Assembly (NCBI GenBank): GCA_020440745.1
Contig: JAGRNM010000020.1
Coordinates: 1 to 12,991, forward strand
DNA: 12,991 nt
Source of the DNA: Deltaproteobacteria bacterium
GTDB taxonomy: Bacteria; UBA10199; DSSB01
Reading direction: 5' to 3'
A model generated the notes under the pieces. It worked only from the letters and a program-made list of their open reading frames with translations. It made no database searches and was not told the DNA's origin. Of the stretch, positions 1 to 7,186 are shown piece by piece. Every line of letters starts with the position of its first letter. The stretch's first letter is position 1. The position numbers and the translations under genes were made by a program.

Positions 1-2116
1 ATTGAGATAGTTTGTTTTTGATAAAAGCTTGAGATTTTTTTTCTGCTAAGAAGTCAGACTGGTTGTTCATATTGTGCATTAGGCAGGTATAACCTTGAGG
101 AAGACTTAAGCAGTATTGATCCATATAGTAAGTTTCTAAAAGCTTCCAAGAATTTTTAGACCATACTCGCCCTATGTCGTCTTTGATTTCAGAGGACTGA
201 GCTTTGGGTAGTTCTTTAAAAATTTTTGTTTCTGTATTTGGTTTTTTTTCTATCAGGTTTTGCAATAGATAGCTGGAGACCTCGATGCCTTTGGAGCCTA
301 GGGCGATTTTTTCTTGATCCTCTTTGCTGATTTGTCGGCTACTTTCAAAGTCTTCTTTGCGACTATAATCCACCTTGGCATAAAGGTCTTGGTAGTATTC
401 ATAACTGCCAAGCAGTTTGGCCTTATTAAGGCTGCTTAGTGCGTCTTCAAATTGAACAATTCCACTTTCCTCTGCTTGTTTTTTGATATCTTCATTGGTG
501 TTTAAAGCTGCTTGGATGATGGGAGCAGAGTATTGGTACAAAGCCTGGTTTTTTAGATTTTCTTTAAATAGTTTATAGGAATAAGAGGAAGCCGGTAGAT
601 AAACTTGAAAAATTTCTTCTAGAAAAAAATCTTTTTTGCCCGCAAAGATTTCTAGCCTATCGTATTGGGGATAAGGAATAATCAAAGGAGTATTTTCATT
701 GGCTTGAGACGACCATAGACCGGCTACTTGATCTTCTTGATCTCCCTGATCTTCTTCTTGAGCTATTTGATTTAAAGCTTCTTCTAGGCCTTCTTGAAGG
801 CTTTGATACCATTTTTCATAAACTTTGGTTTGTAAGCCTTTTAGTTTGATTGGTGTTTGAAGCGTGATTTGGATGTCTTGAAGCTTTTGAGAGAGTTTTT
901 TATCGTTTTCCCAAGTGACTTTATCTTCATCATTAAGGCCAAAGCTTTCTAAAAGGGTGCGAATAGAAAAAAAGAAACCGCCTTGATCTGGTAATGCAAG
1001 GGTAACGGTTTTTTCTTCTTGGTGACTGACAAATTTTTCAAAGCCTTCTTTTAATTGTTTAAAGTCTGTGGCTAGATTGTAGTTTTCTGAGGCATTGCTG
1101 CGAGCAAAGACTAAACCTAAAACTTCTCCTTTTGTATTAACTAAGGGGCCGCCGCTATTGCCGGGACTGGCAGCTGCCGAATAACGGAGAAATTCGATGT
1201 CGGGATAGGTTTTGCTTTTAGTGCGGCTGGCAGTAATGCCTTCGCGAATGGCAATACCTTCACCATGGACATTGCCGATGGTGTAGACTCGTTCTCCAAT
1301 TTCATGGTCTGAAGCAAAGGGCATGCTAGGATAGTCTTCAAGGCTGGGTACTTCTAAGAATAGGTAGTCTTTTTTATAGTCCATGCCCAAAACTTGGGTA
1401 GCGGTGTGTTTTTTGCCATCATAGGTTTTGATAATAAAGTCTTCGATCACATGGACACCAATGGTGCCAAAGACGCAGTGATTGGCGGTTAAAACCACCT
1501 TGGGTGCAATAATAAAGCCGCTACAAAAACCAACACTTTGGGCAAGGTCTTCGTCTTTAAAGTTTAGGTATTTTTTTAATTGTTCTAGTGTGTCTTGTTT
1601 AGGCACCAATTCTAGTTCTACTACTTTAGGGCGTACTAGTTCTCTTATTTGGATGGCATTGAGAGGTTTTAGGCTTTTTTGATATTTTTGATAAAGCAAA
1701 AAACCACCGCCGCCGATTAATAATAAGCTAAGCATAGTAGCTAAAGAGCGCATTAAAAGATTAGAAAAACTGTTTTTCTTTGGTTTGTCTAGGGGGAGTA
1801 GTTCTAGCTCCCTTAAATTAATAAAGCTGGTTTTTTGTTGGGCTACGTATTTTTCTGTGGCTAATTCTAGTCCTCTTCCTAAAGGAAGAGCTTGATCGTC
1901 TGTGAGGGCTTGGGAAGAAACTTCTTGATCGTGTAATCCTTCGTATTCAAAAAACCACTTGCCGTTTTTTTGGTATAAGCGGCCATGCCTGCGGCTGATA
2001 AACTCATGACTTAGTCGAATATCGCATTCGGGGGCACGACCTAAGAGGTAAGAACGACCTTCTTCTAAATTAATTTCGGTTAAGGCTCTTCCAAGATGGC
2101 GGATAAATATTTTCAT
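1..2116 (-). CDS. FHA-domain, membrane-anchored trypsin-like serine protease (3' end cut by window edge)
   Basis: Reading back from ATG at 2116 gives 705 open codons that leave the window without a stop. Residues 1-60 look like a forkhead-associated (FHA) domain: G26-R27, then S41-R42-R43-H44, the usual phosphothreonine-binding pattern. One hydrophobic segment (about 123-141) follows, then a chymotrypsin-fold protease. The triad is visible as H213 (TANHC), D250 (KKDYLFLEV) and S321 (SPGNSGGP). Beyond about residue 340 is a long K/E-rich region with no domain I recognise, including an E/D/Q-rich patch near 450-465. Topology predicts FHA in the cytoplasm and protease outside, so the protein could couple kinase signalling to envelope proteolysis; this is inference. 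No clear Shine-Dalgarno precedes the ATG. The fold is sure, the substrate unknown. Confidence 0.85.
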   Translation of the reverse strand, partial: MKIFIRHLGRALTEINLEEGRSYLLGRAPECDIRLSHEFISRRHGRLYQKNGKWFFEYEGLHDQEVSSQALTDDQALPLGRGLELATEKYVAQQKTSFINLRELELLPLDKPKKNSFSNLLMRSLATMLSLLLIGGGGFLLYQKYQKSLKPLNAIQIRELVRPKVVELELVPKQDTLEQLKKYLNFKDEDLAQSVGFCSGFIIAPKVVLTANHCVFGTIGVHVIEDFIIKTYDGKKHTATQVLGMDYKKDYLFLEVPSLEDYPSMPFASDHEIGERVYTIGNVHGEGIAIREGITASRTKSKTYPDIEFLRYSAAASPGNSGGPLVNTKGEVLGLVFARSNASENYNLATDFKQLKEGFEKFVSHQEEKTVTLALPDQGGFFFSIRTLLESFGLNDEDKVTWENDKKLSQKLQDIQITLQTPIKLKGLQTKVYEKWYQSLQEGLEEALNQIAQEEDQGDQEDQVAGLWSSQANENTPLIIPYPQYDRLEIFAGKKDFFLEEIFQVYLPASSYSYKLFKENLKNQALYQYSAPIIQAALNTNEDIKKQAEESGIVQFEDALSSLNKAKLLGSYEYYQDLYAKVDYSRKEDFESSRQISKEDQEKIALGSKGIEVSSYLLQNLIEKKPNTETKIFKELPKAQSSEIKDDIGRVWSKNSWKLLETYYMDQYCLSLPQGYTCLMHNMNNQSDFLAEKKSQAFIKNKLSQ

Positions 2117-2184
2117 GATTTAGACTAGCATAAGGCAATATAAAGAAAGGTTGAAACAAAAAATAGTTTCTTAAAATAAGAGGT

Positions 2185-2200
2185 CTTGTCATTTTACAAG
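2185..2200. repeat. Small inverted repeat CTTGT-N6-ACAAG
   Basis: Five-base arms with a six-base spacer lie in the leader of the minus-strand protease gene. The left arm extends to CTTGTCATT, the same nine bases found in the right arm of the palindrome at 4881-4902. This may be chance in AT-rich DNA, or a shared regulator half-site. Confidence 0.3.
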
Positions 2201-2221
2201 TTTATTTAATTTTTAATCAAG

Positions 2222-2235
2222 TATCCTTAAGGATA
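2222..2235. repeat. Perfect 14-bp palindrome TATCCTTAAGGATA
   Basis: A perfect 14-base palindrome sits about 105 bases upstream of the protease start codon and overlaps the tandem 16-mer that begins at 2229. It resembles a dimeric regulator site, but no regulator family can be named from it. Confidence 0.5.
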
Positions 2236-2260
2236 GTTGGTTTTAAGGACAGTTAGTTTT
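2229..2260. repeat. Abutting tandem 16-mer (14 of 16 identical)
   Basis: AAGGATAGTTGGTTTT (2229-2244) is followed without a gap by AAGGACAGTTAGTTTT (2245-2260). The copies differ only at two transition positions. They lie between the protease start and the end of the next minus-strand gene, so they may be iterated operator sites or a local duplication. Confidence 0.6.
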
Positions 2261-2313
2261 TATTGAAGGTTAAAACTTAAAGAAGCTTTTAATCCGAGAG
2301 GAGCGTAATTTCC

Positions 2314-2327
2314 CGCTGCTTGCAGCG
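2314..2327. repeat. Hairpin-forming inverted repeat CGCTGC-TT-GCAGCG
   Basis: A perfect six-base inverted repeat lies eight bases past the stop codon of the minus-strand isomerase-like gene. Read on the minus strand, no T-tract follows, so it is a poor intrinsic terminator for that gene. A T-rich stretch follows on the plus strand, but no plus-strand gene precedes it. It may be a dispersed palindromic element or an mRNA 3'-end stabiliser. Confidence 0.5.
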
Positions 2328-2334
2328 AGGTGAT

Positions 2335-3015
2335 TTAATTTTTTAGTAAGTTTTGAGGATTTATTTCTTTTCGGTCTATTCCTCGGGGTCTTATTAGTAT
2401 GGTTTTAAATTTTTCTTGGTCAATATTAAGTTTGCCTTTTAAATAGGCAGCTAAATGAAGCATCCTGTCATGTCCCCAAAAGACTTCGTGATCTACTACA
2501 AAGCTAGGCACACCAAAGACCTTTTGACGGACAGCTTCTTGAGTATTTTGACTAAGTCTTTCTTTGATTTCCTGACTTTGGGCTTGAGCTAGAATTTTTT
2601 TTCCGTCCAAGTTTTTCTCTTGAGCAAGTCTTAGGAGATTGTTTTCTTGAGTGGGATCTAATCCTTCTGCCCAGATAGCATGCAAAAGCCTATGGCTTAA
2701 TTGGGCTAGGCTTTGAGGGTCTTCTATTGCGGTTAAAAATCTAAGAGCTTTTAAAGGATTAAAGGGATGTTTGGGAGGGCCTTGGTATTTTAGCCCTTCG
2801 TAGAGTGCCCAGCGCATGGTATCTTTTATGGTGTATTCTCTTTTAGCTGGTATTTCTGCCGGGCCTAGATTTTGATAGGCTTTTAAAAGCCCGGCAAATA
2901 AGACGGGCTTCCATTCTAAGTTAATCTTGTATTGTTTAGCAAAATCAGGAGCTTTCATAGCAGCTAGCCAGGCATAGGGACTGATGATATCAAAATAAAA
3001 TAATATATTTTTCAT
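2335..3015 (-). CDS. DsbA-family (GST-kappa/HCCA isomerase-like) protein
   Basis: The 226-residue product fits the 2-hydroxychromene-2-carboxylate isomerase/GST-kappa branch of the DsbA thioredoxin fold. It starts with a beta strand and an S12-P13-Y14 active-site motif where DsbA would carry CxxC, then a helical insert. It returns to the fold at G168-V169-P170-S-F (cis-proline loop), followed by WGHDRM (180-185), typical of the family. Length matches the usual 200-230. It should be a soluble glutathione-dependent isomerase or transferase. A role in naphthalene breakdown cannot be assumed, because no other genes of that route are present. An AGGA-type ribosome site lies just upstream of ATG 3015 (minus strand). 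The gene reads towards the protease and may be co-transcribed with it across about 220 bases. Confidence 0.85.
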   Translation of the reverse strand: MKNILFYFDIISPYAWLAAMKAPDFAKQYKINLEWKPVLFAGLLKAYQNLGPAEIPAKREYTIKDTMRWALYEGLKYQGPPKHPFNPLKALRFLTAIEDPQSLAQLSHRLLHAIWAEGLDPTQENNLLRLAQEKNLDGKKILAQAQSQEIKERLSQNTQEAVRQKVFGVPSFVVDHEVFWGHDRMLHLAAYLKGKLNIDQEKFKTILIRPRGIDRKEINPQNLLKN

Positions 3016-3214
3016 ACTTTTTTCCTATTCATAAAAATAAAAAATGCGCTTGTGGATAAGTTTATTTTTTAGTAAACTCCTTTTCCCCTAAGGGTTGGAG
3101 TGCTGGATTTTTTGTTGCTATTCTTTAGCTCGGCTTTTGCCAGATTCTTTTTATTAATTGGTCTAGATCCAGACTATTTTGTTTTTTAGGAAAGGTAAAG
3201 GGACTCTACTTTTA

Positions 3215-3223
3215 AGAGGAGGG
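3215..3223 (+). promoter_or_regulatory. Strong Shine-Dalgarno deciding the GTG start at 3229
   Basis: AGAGGAGGG ends five bases before GTG 3229. This near-perfect anti-16S match is the main argument that the short downstream frame is a real gene starting at GTG. Confidence 0.7.
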
Positions 3224-3228
3224 TAGAC

Positions 3229-3414
3229 GTGGAGTCTATTAAAAAACTGTGGGGTAAAGGGGCCCTCTTGGGTCTTCTAGGTCTGTGGTTCTTATTAAAG
3301 CAATCCTTGTTAGTAAAAGCTAGTCCTTGGTCCGAGGGTTTAGGTTTGTGGGCGATGGCTTTTGCTTTGTTGGGTCTTCTGCTTTATTTTTATCAATTTT
3401 TAAGACCTTCTTAA
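3229..3414 (+). CDS. Small two-helix membrane protein, function unknown
   Basis: This is a 61-residue protein of no family I recognise. Two hydrophobic segments are visible, about residues 11-29 (interrupted by K24) and 37-58, with short polar ends: MESIKK at the N-terminus and RPS at the C-terminus. The basic N-terminus suggests both ends face the cytoplasm with a short outside loop (KASPWSEG). It starts with GTG, supported by an excellent ribosome-binding site five bases upstream. It stands alone between a divergent isomerase-like gene and a convergent malic enzyme gene, whose stop lies only 25 bases away, so it is probably monocistronic. No clear terminator separates the two convergent genes. 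Confidence 0.65.
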   Translation: MESIKKLWGKGALLGLLGLWFLLKQSLLVKASPWSEGLGLWAMAFALLGLLLYFYQFLRPS

Positions 3415-3439
3415 TAAAAACTTAAAGCAGCGTTTGGGC

Positions 3440-4774
3440 TTAGATCTCAAAGTCTTGAGTAACACGAGCATGAATCGCCGCCTTAGTCACACTGCGGGCA
3501 ACGGCTAAGTGTACTTGGGGATTAAGGGGATCGGGGATGACTTCGTCCACCGGGGTCTGGGCCACAATGGCTTCAGCAGCGGCCACAAACATTTCTGGTA
3601 CAAAGTGAGTGGCTTTGGCTTCTACGGATCCTTTTAAAATGCCAGGGAAACCCAGTAAGTTATTAACTCGGCTCCCGTCCGTGGCAAAGGCAGCGCCCGC
3701 CTTTAAAGCGTCATCGCTGCGAATCTCAGGAAAAGGATTACTTAAGGCTAGGATGATCTGGCCTTTTTGTACAAACTCGGACTTGATGACTCCAGGTAGG
3801 CCAGTCGTGGCTATGACTACCTGACATTCTTTCATAATGGTCTTAAGATCGCTTACTTCACCGCCTAATTTTTTAAAGCGTTTTGTGGCTTCTTCATTAA
3901 GATCTGCCCCTAAAACTTTGCCTCCGGTATATTTCATGATGAGGCGAGCAATGGCTGAGCCTGCAGCGCCCAAGCCTACTTGTCCAATGATGGCCTTTTT
4001 AAGGTCTAGTTTAGCCATGCGACTAGCATTGATGAGGGCGGCTAGGGCTACGGTGGCTGTGCCGTGTTGGTCGTCGTGAAAAACGGGTATTTTTAATTTT
4101 TTATCTAGTTCTTCTTCGATGGCATAGCAGGATGGGGTTTGGATATCCTCTAATTGAATCGCTGAAAAAGTCTTAGCAATGGTCAAGACCGAGCTGACAA
4201 AAAGAGTTGGGTCCAAAGTATCTACCAAGATAGGAATCATATGTAGGCCGCTAAATTGGTTACAAAGAGCTGCTTTTCCTTCCATCACCGGCATGGAGGC
4301 CACGGGTCCTAAGTTGCCTAAGCCTAAGACGCGAGAACCGTTGGTAATAAGGCCAACCGTCTTGCCAATCGTGGTGTGGGTTTGGGCTAGTTGGATATTT
4401 TCTTTAATGGCTCGACAGACGCTGGCTACCCCTGGGGTGTAGATTTTTCTTAGGTCTTCGATGGTTTCCACAGGTTTTTTGGGTTCAATTTTTAATTTGC
4501 CGCCACGGTGGATTTCCATGACCTCGTCAATAATAGCTTCTAGCTCCACATTGGGCACTTTGCGTACAGCACTGACAATGGCGCTTAGATGATCTTCGTC
4601 ATTGGCAATAATAGTGATGTCCCTAATATTATGGAGTTCTCCATAGCTGACGGTGGAGATATCACCAATATCCGCCCCCATGGAGGAGAGGGTAGTGATC
4701 AACTTGGCCAAGACGCCGATATACTTTCGGTTTCTAAAGCGTAGGGTACGGATGATTTTTTGGTGTTTGCTCAC
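3440..4774 (-). CDS. NAD(P)-dependent malic enzyme with N-terminal ACT domain
   Basis: The 444-residue protein oxidatively decarboxylates malate to pyruvate. Residues about 16-92 form an ACT-like regulatory domain (RKYIGVLAKL..., ending before EIHRGG). The malic enzyme part follows with Y112 in YTPGVA, K167 in VMEGKAALC, metal ligands E209-D210 and D234-D235 (FHDDQHGT), and a Rossmann motif at 267-272 (GLGAAG). Cofactor preference cannot be read with confidence. The ACT domain suggests allosteric control by a small ligand, perhaps an amino acid. Translation starts at GTG 4774 with only a weak ribosome site. The gene is divergent from the epimerase-lyase pair. Since the ethylmalonyl-CoA route yields malate and succinyl-CoA, this enzyme is well placed to convert C4 product to pyruvate; that link is inferred from context. 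Confidence 0.92.
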   Translation of the reverse strand: MSKHQKIIRTLRFRNRKYIGVLAKLITTLSSMGADIGDISTVSYGELHNIRDITIIANDEDHLSAIVSAVRKVPNVELEAIIDEVMEIHRGGKLKIEPKKPVETIEDLRKIYTPGVASVCRAIKENIQLAQTHTTIGKTVGLITNGSRVLGLGNLGPVASMPVMEGKAALCNQFSGLHMIPILVDTLDPTLFVSSVLTIAKTFSAIQLEDIQTPSCYAIEEELDKKLKIPVFHDDQHGTATVALAALINASRMAKLDLKKAIIGQVGLGAAGSAIARLIMKYTGGKVLGADLNEEATKRFKKLGGEVSDLKTIMKECQVVIATTGLPGVIKSEFVQKGQIILALSNPFPEIRSDDALKAGAAFATDGSRVNNLLGFPGILKGSVEAKATHFVPEMFVAAAEAIVAQTPVDEVIPDPLNPQVHLAVARSVTKAAIHARVTQDFEI

Positions 4775-4795
4775 GTTTTGTTTTTTTTACTCTAC

Positions 4796-4801
4796 AGTAT
4801 A
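4796..4801 (-). promoter_or_regulatory. Possible -10 box (TATACT) for malic enzyme
   Basis: On the minus strand TATACT lies about 20 bases before the GTG start, at a distance that would give a short leader. No good -35 hexamer is found 17 bases further up, so this is tentative. Confidence 0.25.
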
Positions 4802-4880
4802 GTTCTTTGAATAAGACATTTTTATTAATAAATTCTAGTGAATTTTGCTTAAGATGATTTTTTTTATTTTCTTTAGGGTT

Positions 4881-4902
4881 TGACAAGGTCTAGGGCTTGT
4901 CA
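4881..4902. promoter_or_regulatory. Operator-like palindrome TGACAAG-N8-CTTGTCA
   Basis: A perfect seven-base inverted repeat with an eight-base spacer lies in the divergent region between malic enzyme and the epimerase, 44 bases before the epimerase start. Its left edge forms TTGACA (4880-4885), a consensus -35 hexamer; the -10 position 17 bases on (TTAGGA) is poor. The size and spacing suit a dimeric repressor such as a TetR- or GntR-type protein. A leader hairpin is the alternative. The regulator is not in the window. Confidence 0.5.
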
Positions 4903-4946
4903 TTAGGAGGGGGTGCCTTTTTGAAAATCTTTTTAGGAGAATTTTA

Positions 4947-5372
4947 ATGTCTTCAGAAAAATTTAAAAAAGTCGATCACGTAGCGATTGCCGTGCCCGAT
5001 CTAGAGGAGGCGGTGGCCCTTTATACCAGTCTTTTGGGTAAGGCCCCCGAGCACATCGAAGAAGTAGCCGAGCAAAAAGTAAGAGCGGCCTTTTTTGGTG
5101 TGGGTGAGACCAATTTGGAGCTGCTTTGGCCCACCTCTCCTGATAGCCCTATTTCTAATTTCTTAGAGCAAAAAAAGGGACGGGGAGGCTTGCATCATAT
5201 TTGTATTGAAGTGGAAAATATTGACGAGCGTTTAAAAGAGCTCAAAGAGCGAGGCGTTCAATTAATTGACGAGCAACCCAAAATAGGCGCCCATGGCAAA
5301 CGCATTGCTTTTGTACATCCTAAGGCTACTAACGGCGTTTTGTTGGAGCTTTCTGAGCCCATTAAGGATTAA
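4947..5372 (+). CDS. Methylmalonyl-CoA (ethylmalonyl-CoA) epimerase
   Basis: A 141-residue vicinal-oxygen-chelate protein with two beta-alpha-beta-beta-beta modules, the normal length for methylmalonyl-CoA epimerase. Likely metal ligands are H11 (VDHVAIAV), E58 (NLELL), H84 (GLHHICIEV) and E134 (VLLEL). The enzyme interconverts the 2R and 2S forms of methylmalonyl-CoA; in ethylmalonyl-CoA-pathway organisms it also handles ethylmalonyl-CoA. It begins at ATG 4947 with AGGAGA six bases upstream. It is followed 44 bases later by the lyase gene, which has its own ribosome site, so the two form a likely operon ended by the terminator at 6441. A palindrome just upstream may control it. Confidence 0.9.
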   Translation: MSSEKFKKVDHVAIAVPDLEEAVALYTSLLGKAPEHIEEVAEQKVRAAFFGVGETNLELLWPTSPDSPISNFLEQKKGRGGLHHICIEVENIDERLKELKERGVQLIDEQPKIGAHGKRIAFVHPKATNGVLLELSEPIKD

Positions 5373-5416
5373 TAAAAATTATTTTTTGAAACTTAAAATT
5401 TTAAGGAGCCCTCAAA

Positions 5417-6409
5417 ATGAGCAAAAATACTCATCCTAACGAAGCCCTCTTTTCTGGCGAAAAACCTTTTCCTATTATTCCTTCTTGCGAACACTTTGCC
5501 GGCAGCGAAAAACTCATCACAAAGGCTTTAGAATTACAAAATAAAAAAGGTGGGGTTTTTGATATCACCATGGACTGTGAAGACGGTGCTCCCACCGGCC
5601 GCGAAAAAGAACACGCCCAGATGATCGTGGACATCCAAAAATCCGAGATCAACCAGCATAAGATGAGCGGCGTCCGTATCCATGACTACGAAAATGCTCA
5701 CTGGAGACAAGACGTAGATATTCTTGTGCCAGGCATTGGCGATATCACGGCTTACATCACTATTCCTAAGCCCACAGCGGCTTCTCAAGTGAGAGAGATG
5801 ATTGGCTATATCCAAGAAGTGGCCAAAGGAGCAGGTATTAAACGAGAGATTCCCATCCATGTACTCATTGAAACCCATGGGGCCTTGCATGACGCTTATG
5901 AGATTGCCAGTCTTCCTTGGATGCAGGTCTTGGACTTTGGTCTGATGGACTTTGTCAGTGGTCACCACGGTGCCATCCCAGAGGAATGTATGAAGTCGCC
6001 TGGTCAGTTTGATCATCGCCTCATCGCTAGGGCAAAATCCCACGTTGTTGCTAGTGCATTAGCCAACGGTATTGTGCCCGCCCACAATGTGACCTTAGAT
6101 CTTAAAGACAAATACAAGACTTACCAAGATGCTCGCCGCGCTAGAACTGAGTTTGGCTTTTTGCGTATGTGGAGTATCTATCCTACTCAGATTGATAGCA
6201 TCGTGGACGCCATGACACCAGATTACTCCTTGGTAACTAAGGGTTGTGAGATTCTTCTCAAAGCTCAAGCTGCCGATTGGGGTCCTATCCAACACGCAGG
6301 CGATCTTCACGACCGCGCGACTTATCGTTATTATTGGGAGCTTATCCAACGTATCCACGTGGCAGGCATGAAGCTGCCAGAAGAAGCCGAAAAGGCCTTT
6401 TTTGGGTAA
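5417..6409 (+). CDS. HpcH/HpaI-family CoA-ester lyase, likely L-malyl-CoA / beta-methylmalyl-CoA lyase
   Basis: A 330-residue HpcH/HpaI aldolase/citrate lyase beta-subunit family protein. Visible family features are CEDG (54-57), R87 in VRIHD, the metal-ligand glutamate E152 in IETHG, and D178 in FGLMDF. Family members cleave or form malyl-CoA-type esters with Mg or Mn. With mutase, dehydrogenase and hydratase nearby, the likely role is splitting beta-methylmalyl-CoA to glyoxylate and propionyl-CoA, and/or making malyl-CoA from glyoxylate and acetyl-CoA. The sequence differs clearly from the Rhodobacter Mcl1 I remember (start PSCEHFAGSEK, CEDG instead of LEDS), so it belongs to another branch and substrate is inferred from context. 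ATG 5417 has AAGGAG eight bases upstream. Codon use here is richer in C-ending codons than in neighbours, suggesting high expression. Confidence 0.8.
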   Translation: MSKNTHPNEALFSGEKPFPIIPSCEHFAGSEKLITKALELQNKKGGVFDITMDCEDGAPTGREKEHAQMIVDIQKSEINQHKMSGVRIHDYENAHWRQDVDILVPGIGDITAYITIPKPTAASQVREMIGYIQEVAKGAGIKREIPIHVLIETHGALHDAYEIASLPWMQVLDFGLMDFVSGHHGAIPEECMKSPGQFDHRLIARAKSHVVASALANGIVPAHNVTLDLKDKYKTYQDARRARTEFGFLRMWSIYPTQIDSIVDAMTPDYSLVTKGCEILLKAQAADWGPIQHAGDLHDRATYRYYWELIQRIHVAGMKLPEEAEKAFFG

Positions 6410-6440
6410 AAGACTTTCCTTATTAATCTAAATTAAAATC

Positions 6441-6473
6441 TCGGGAGCTTGCTCCCGATTTTTTTTTTTTTTT
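6441..6473 (+). terminator. Strong intrinsic terminator after the lyase gene
   Basis: TCGGGAGC-TT-GCTCCCGA forms a perfect eight-base stem (or seven bases with a CTTG-type tetraloop), directly followed by 15 T residues. It lies 31 bases past the lyase stop and ends the epimerase-lyase operon. Confidence 0.93.
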
Positions 6474-6654
6474 CTTTAAAGTATTGGGGATAATATACGT
6501 CTCTTAAAAGATAAGGCTCTTGGGACTAAACATATCTTTCTTCAGTCGTGATTTGTTTTTCTTTAGGCTTAAAGCTTACTGGTGTGCGCTATGGGAAATT
6601 TTTAAAATGTCTGCTTTTATACATTTTTACATCAATCGATAAAAGTATCAAAAA

Positions 6655-7143
6655 ATGAGACTTTCTATTAATTCTATTAATAATTCTATTAATGGTGAAA
6701 AATGTTTTATCATGTCTTATTTATTAATTTTTTTAAAAAAACTCCCTTCTAAGTTTTTACTGCCTTTGGTAAAAAAGTTAGTTTTTTTGTACTTAGGCTT
6801 TTTGTTTCTACTTTTAGCGGGAGTGGGAATTATTTTCCCCTTAATTCCGGGCATCCCTTTTCTTTTTTGTTCTGCTTATTTTTTTGCTAAGAGTTCGACT
6901 TTTTTAAATCGACAAATCCGTAAAACGCCCTACTTAGGCCAGCCCCTTGCCCATTGGCAAGACTATGGAGTCTTGCCGGTGAAGGCTAAGATCTTTGGTG
7001 TGTTTTTTTTAGTCTTAACTTTTATTTATCCCGTAGTCTTTTCTGACTGGCCTCTGTGGTTAAGGCTTATTTTTGGTTTTTTCTTTGCTTTAGGTTTTTT
7101 CTATCTCTTGAGTCGTCCTTCTAAGGTACAAAAGTCTGACTAA
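6655..7143 (+). CDS. DUF454 (YbaN-like) inner-membrane protein
   Basis: The 162-residue frame contains the DUF454 hallmark GVGIIFPLIPGIPF (56-69), then AYFFAKSS, LGQPLAHWQDYG and K110. Hydrophobic stretches lie at about 42-77, 112-129 and 134-152. YbaN-like proteins are small inner-membrane proteins of unknown function. The first ATG (6655) has no ribosome site and would add a low-complexity SINSINNSIN stretch encoded by a three-copy repeat. ATG 6712 (residue 20) gives a 143-residue protein closer to family length and is at least as likely; GGTGA lies about 13 bases before it. The gene sits after a strong terminator, so it needs its own promoter, and is 43 bases ahead of the dehydrogenase gene, with which it may be co-transcribed. 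Confidence 0.8.
   Translation: MRLSINSINNSINGEKCFIMSYLLIFLKKLPSKFLLPLVKKLVFLYLGFLFLLLAGVGIIFPLIPGIPFLFCSAYFFAKSSTFLNRQIRKTPYLGQPLAHWQDYGVLPVKAKIFGVFFLVLTFIYPVVFSDWPLWLRLIFGFFFALGFFYLLSRPSKVQKSD
6663..6693. repeat. Three copies of TTCTATTAAT
   Basis: Copies start at 6663, 6672 and 6684 (spacings 9 and 12). They fall inside the frame if translation begins at 6655, or in the leader if it begins at 6712. The AT-rich repeat could be a regulator site or simple slippage. Confidence 0.55.
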
Positions 7144-7186
7144 GCCCAAGGCTCATCAAACTTATTTTTTAAGTTTTTTCAAAGCA

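Noticed and set aside
2335..3015. Naphthalene-degradation role for the HCCA isomerase-like gene
   Set aside because: Only the fold supports that name; no dioxygenase or other pathway gene is nearby.
5534..6043. Long minus-strand open frame (169 codons) opposite the lyase gene
   Set aside because: It lies wholly inside a well-supported family gene on the other strand and has no family features; it is a shadow frame.
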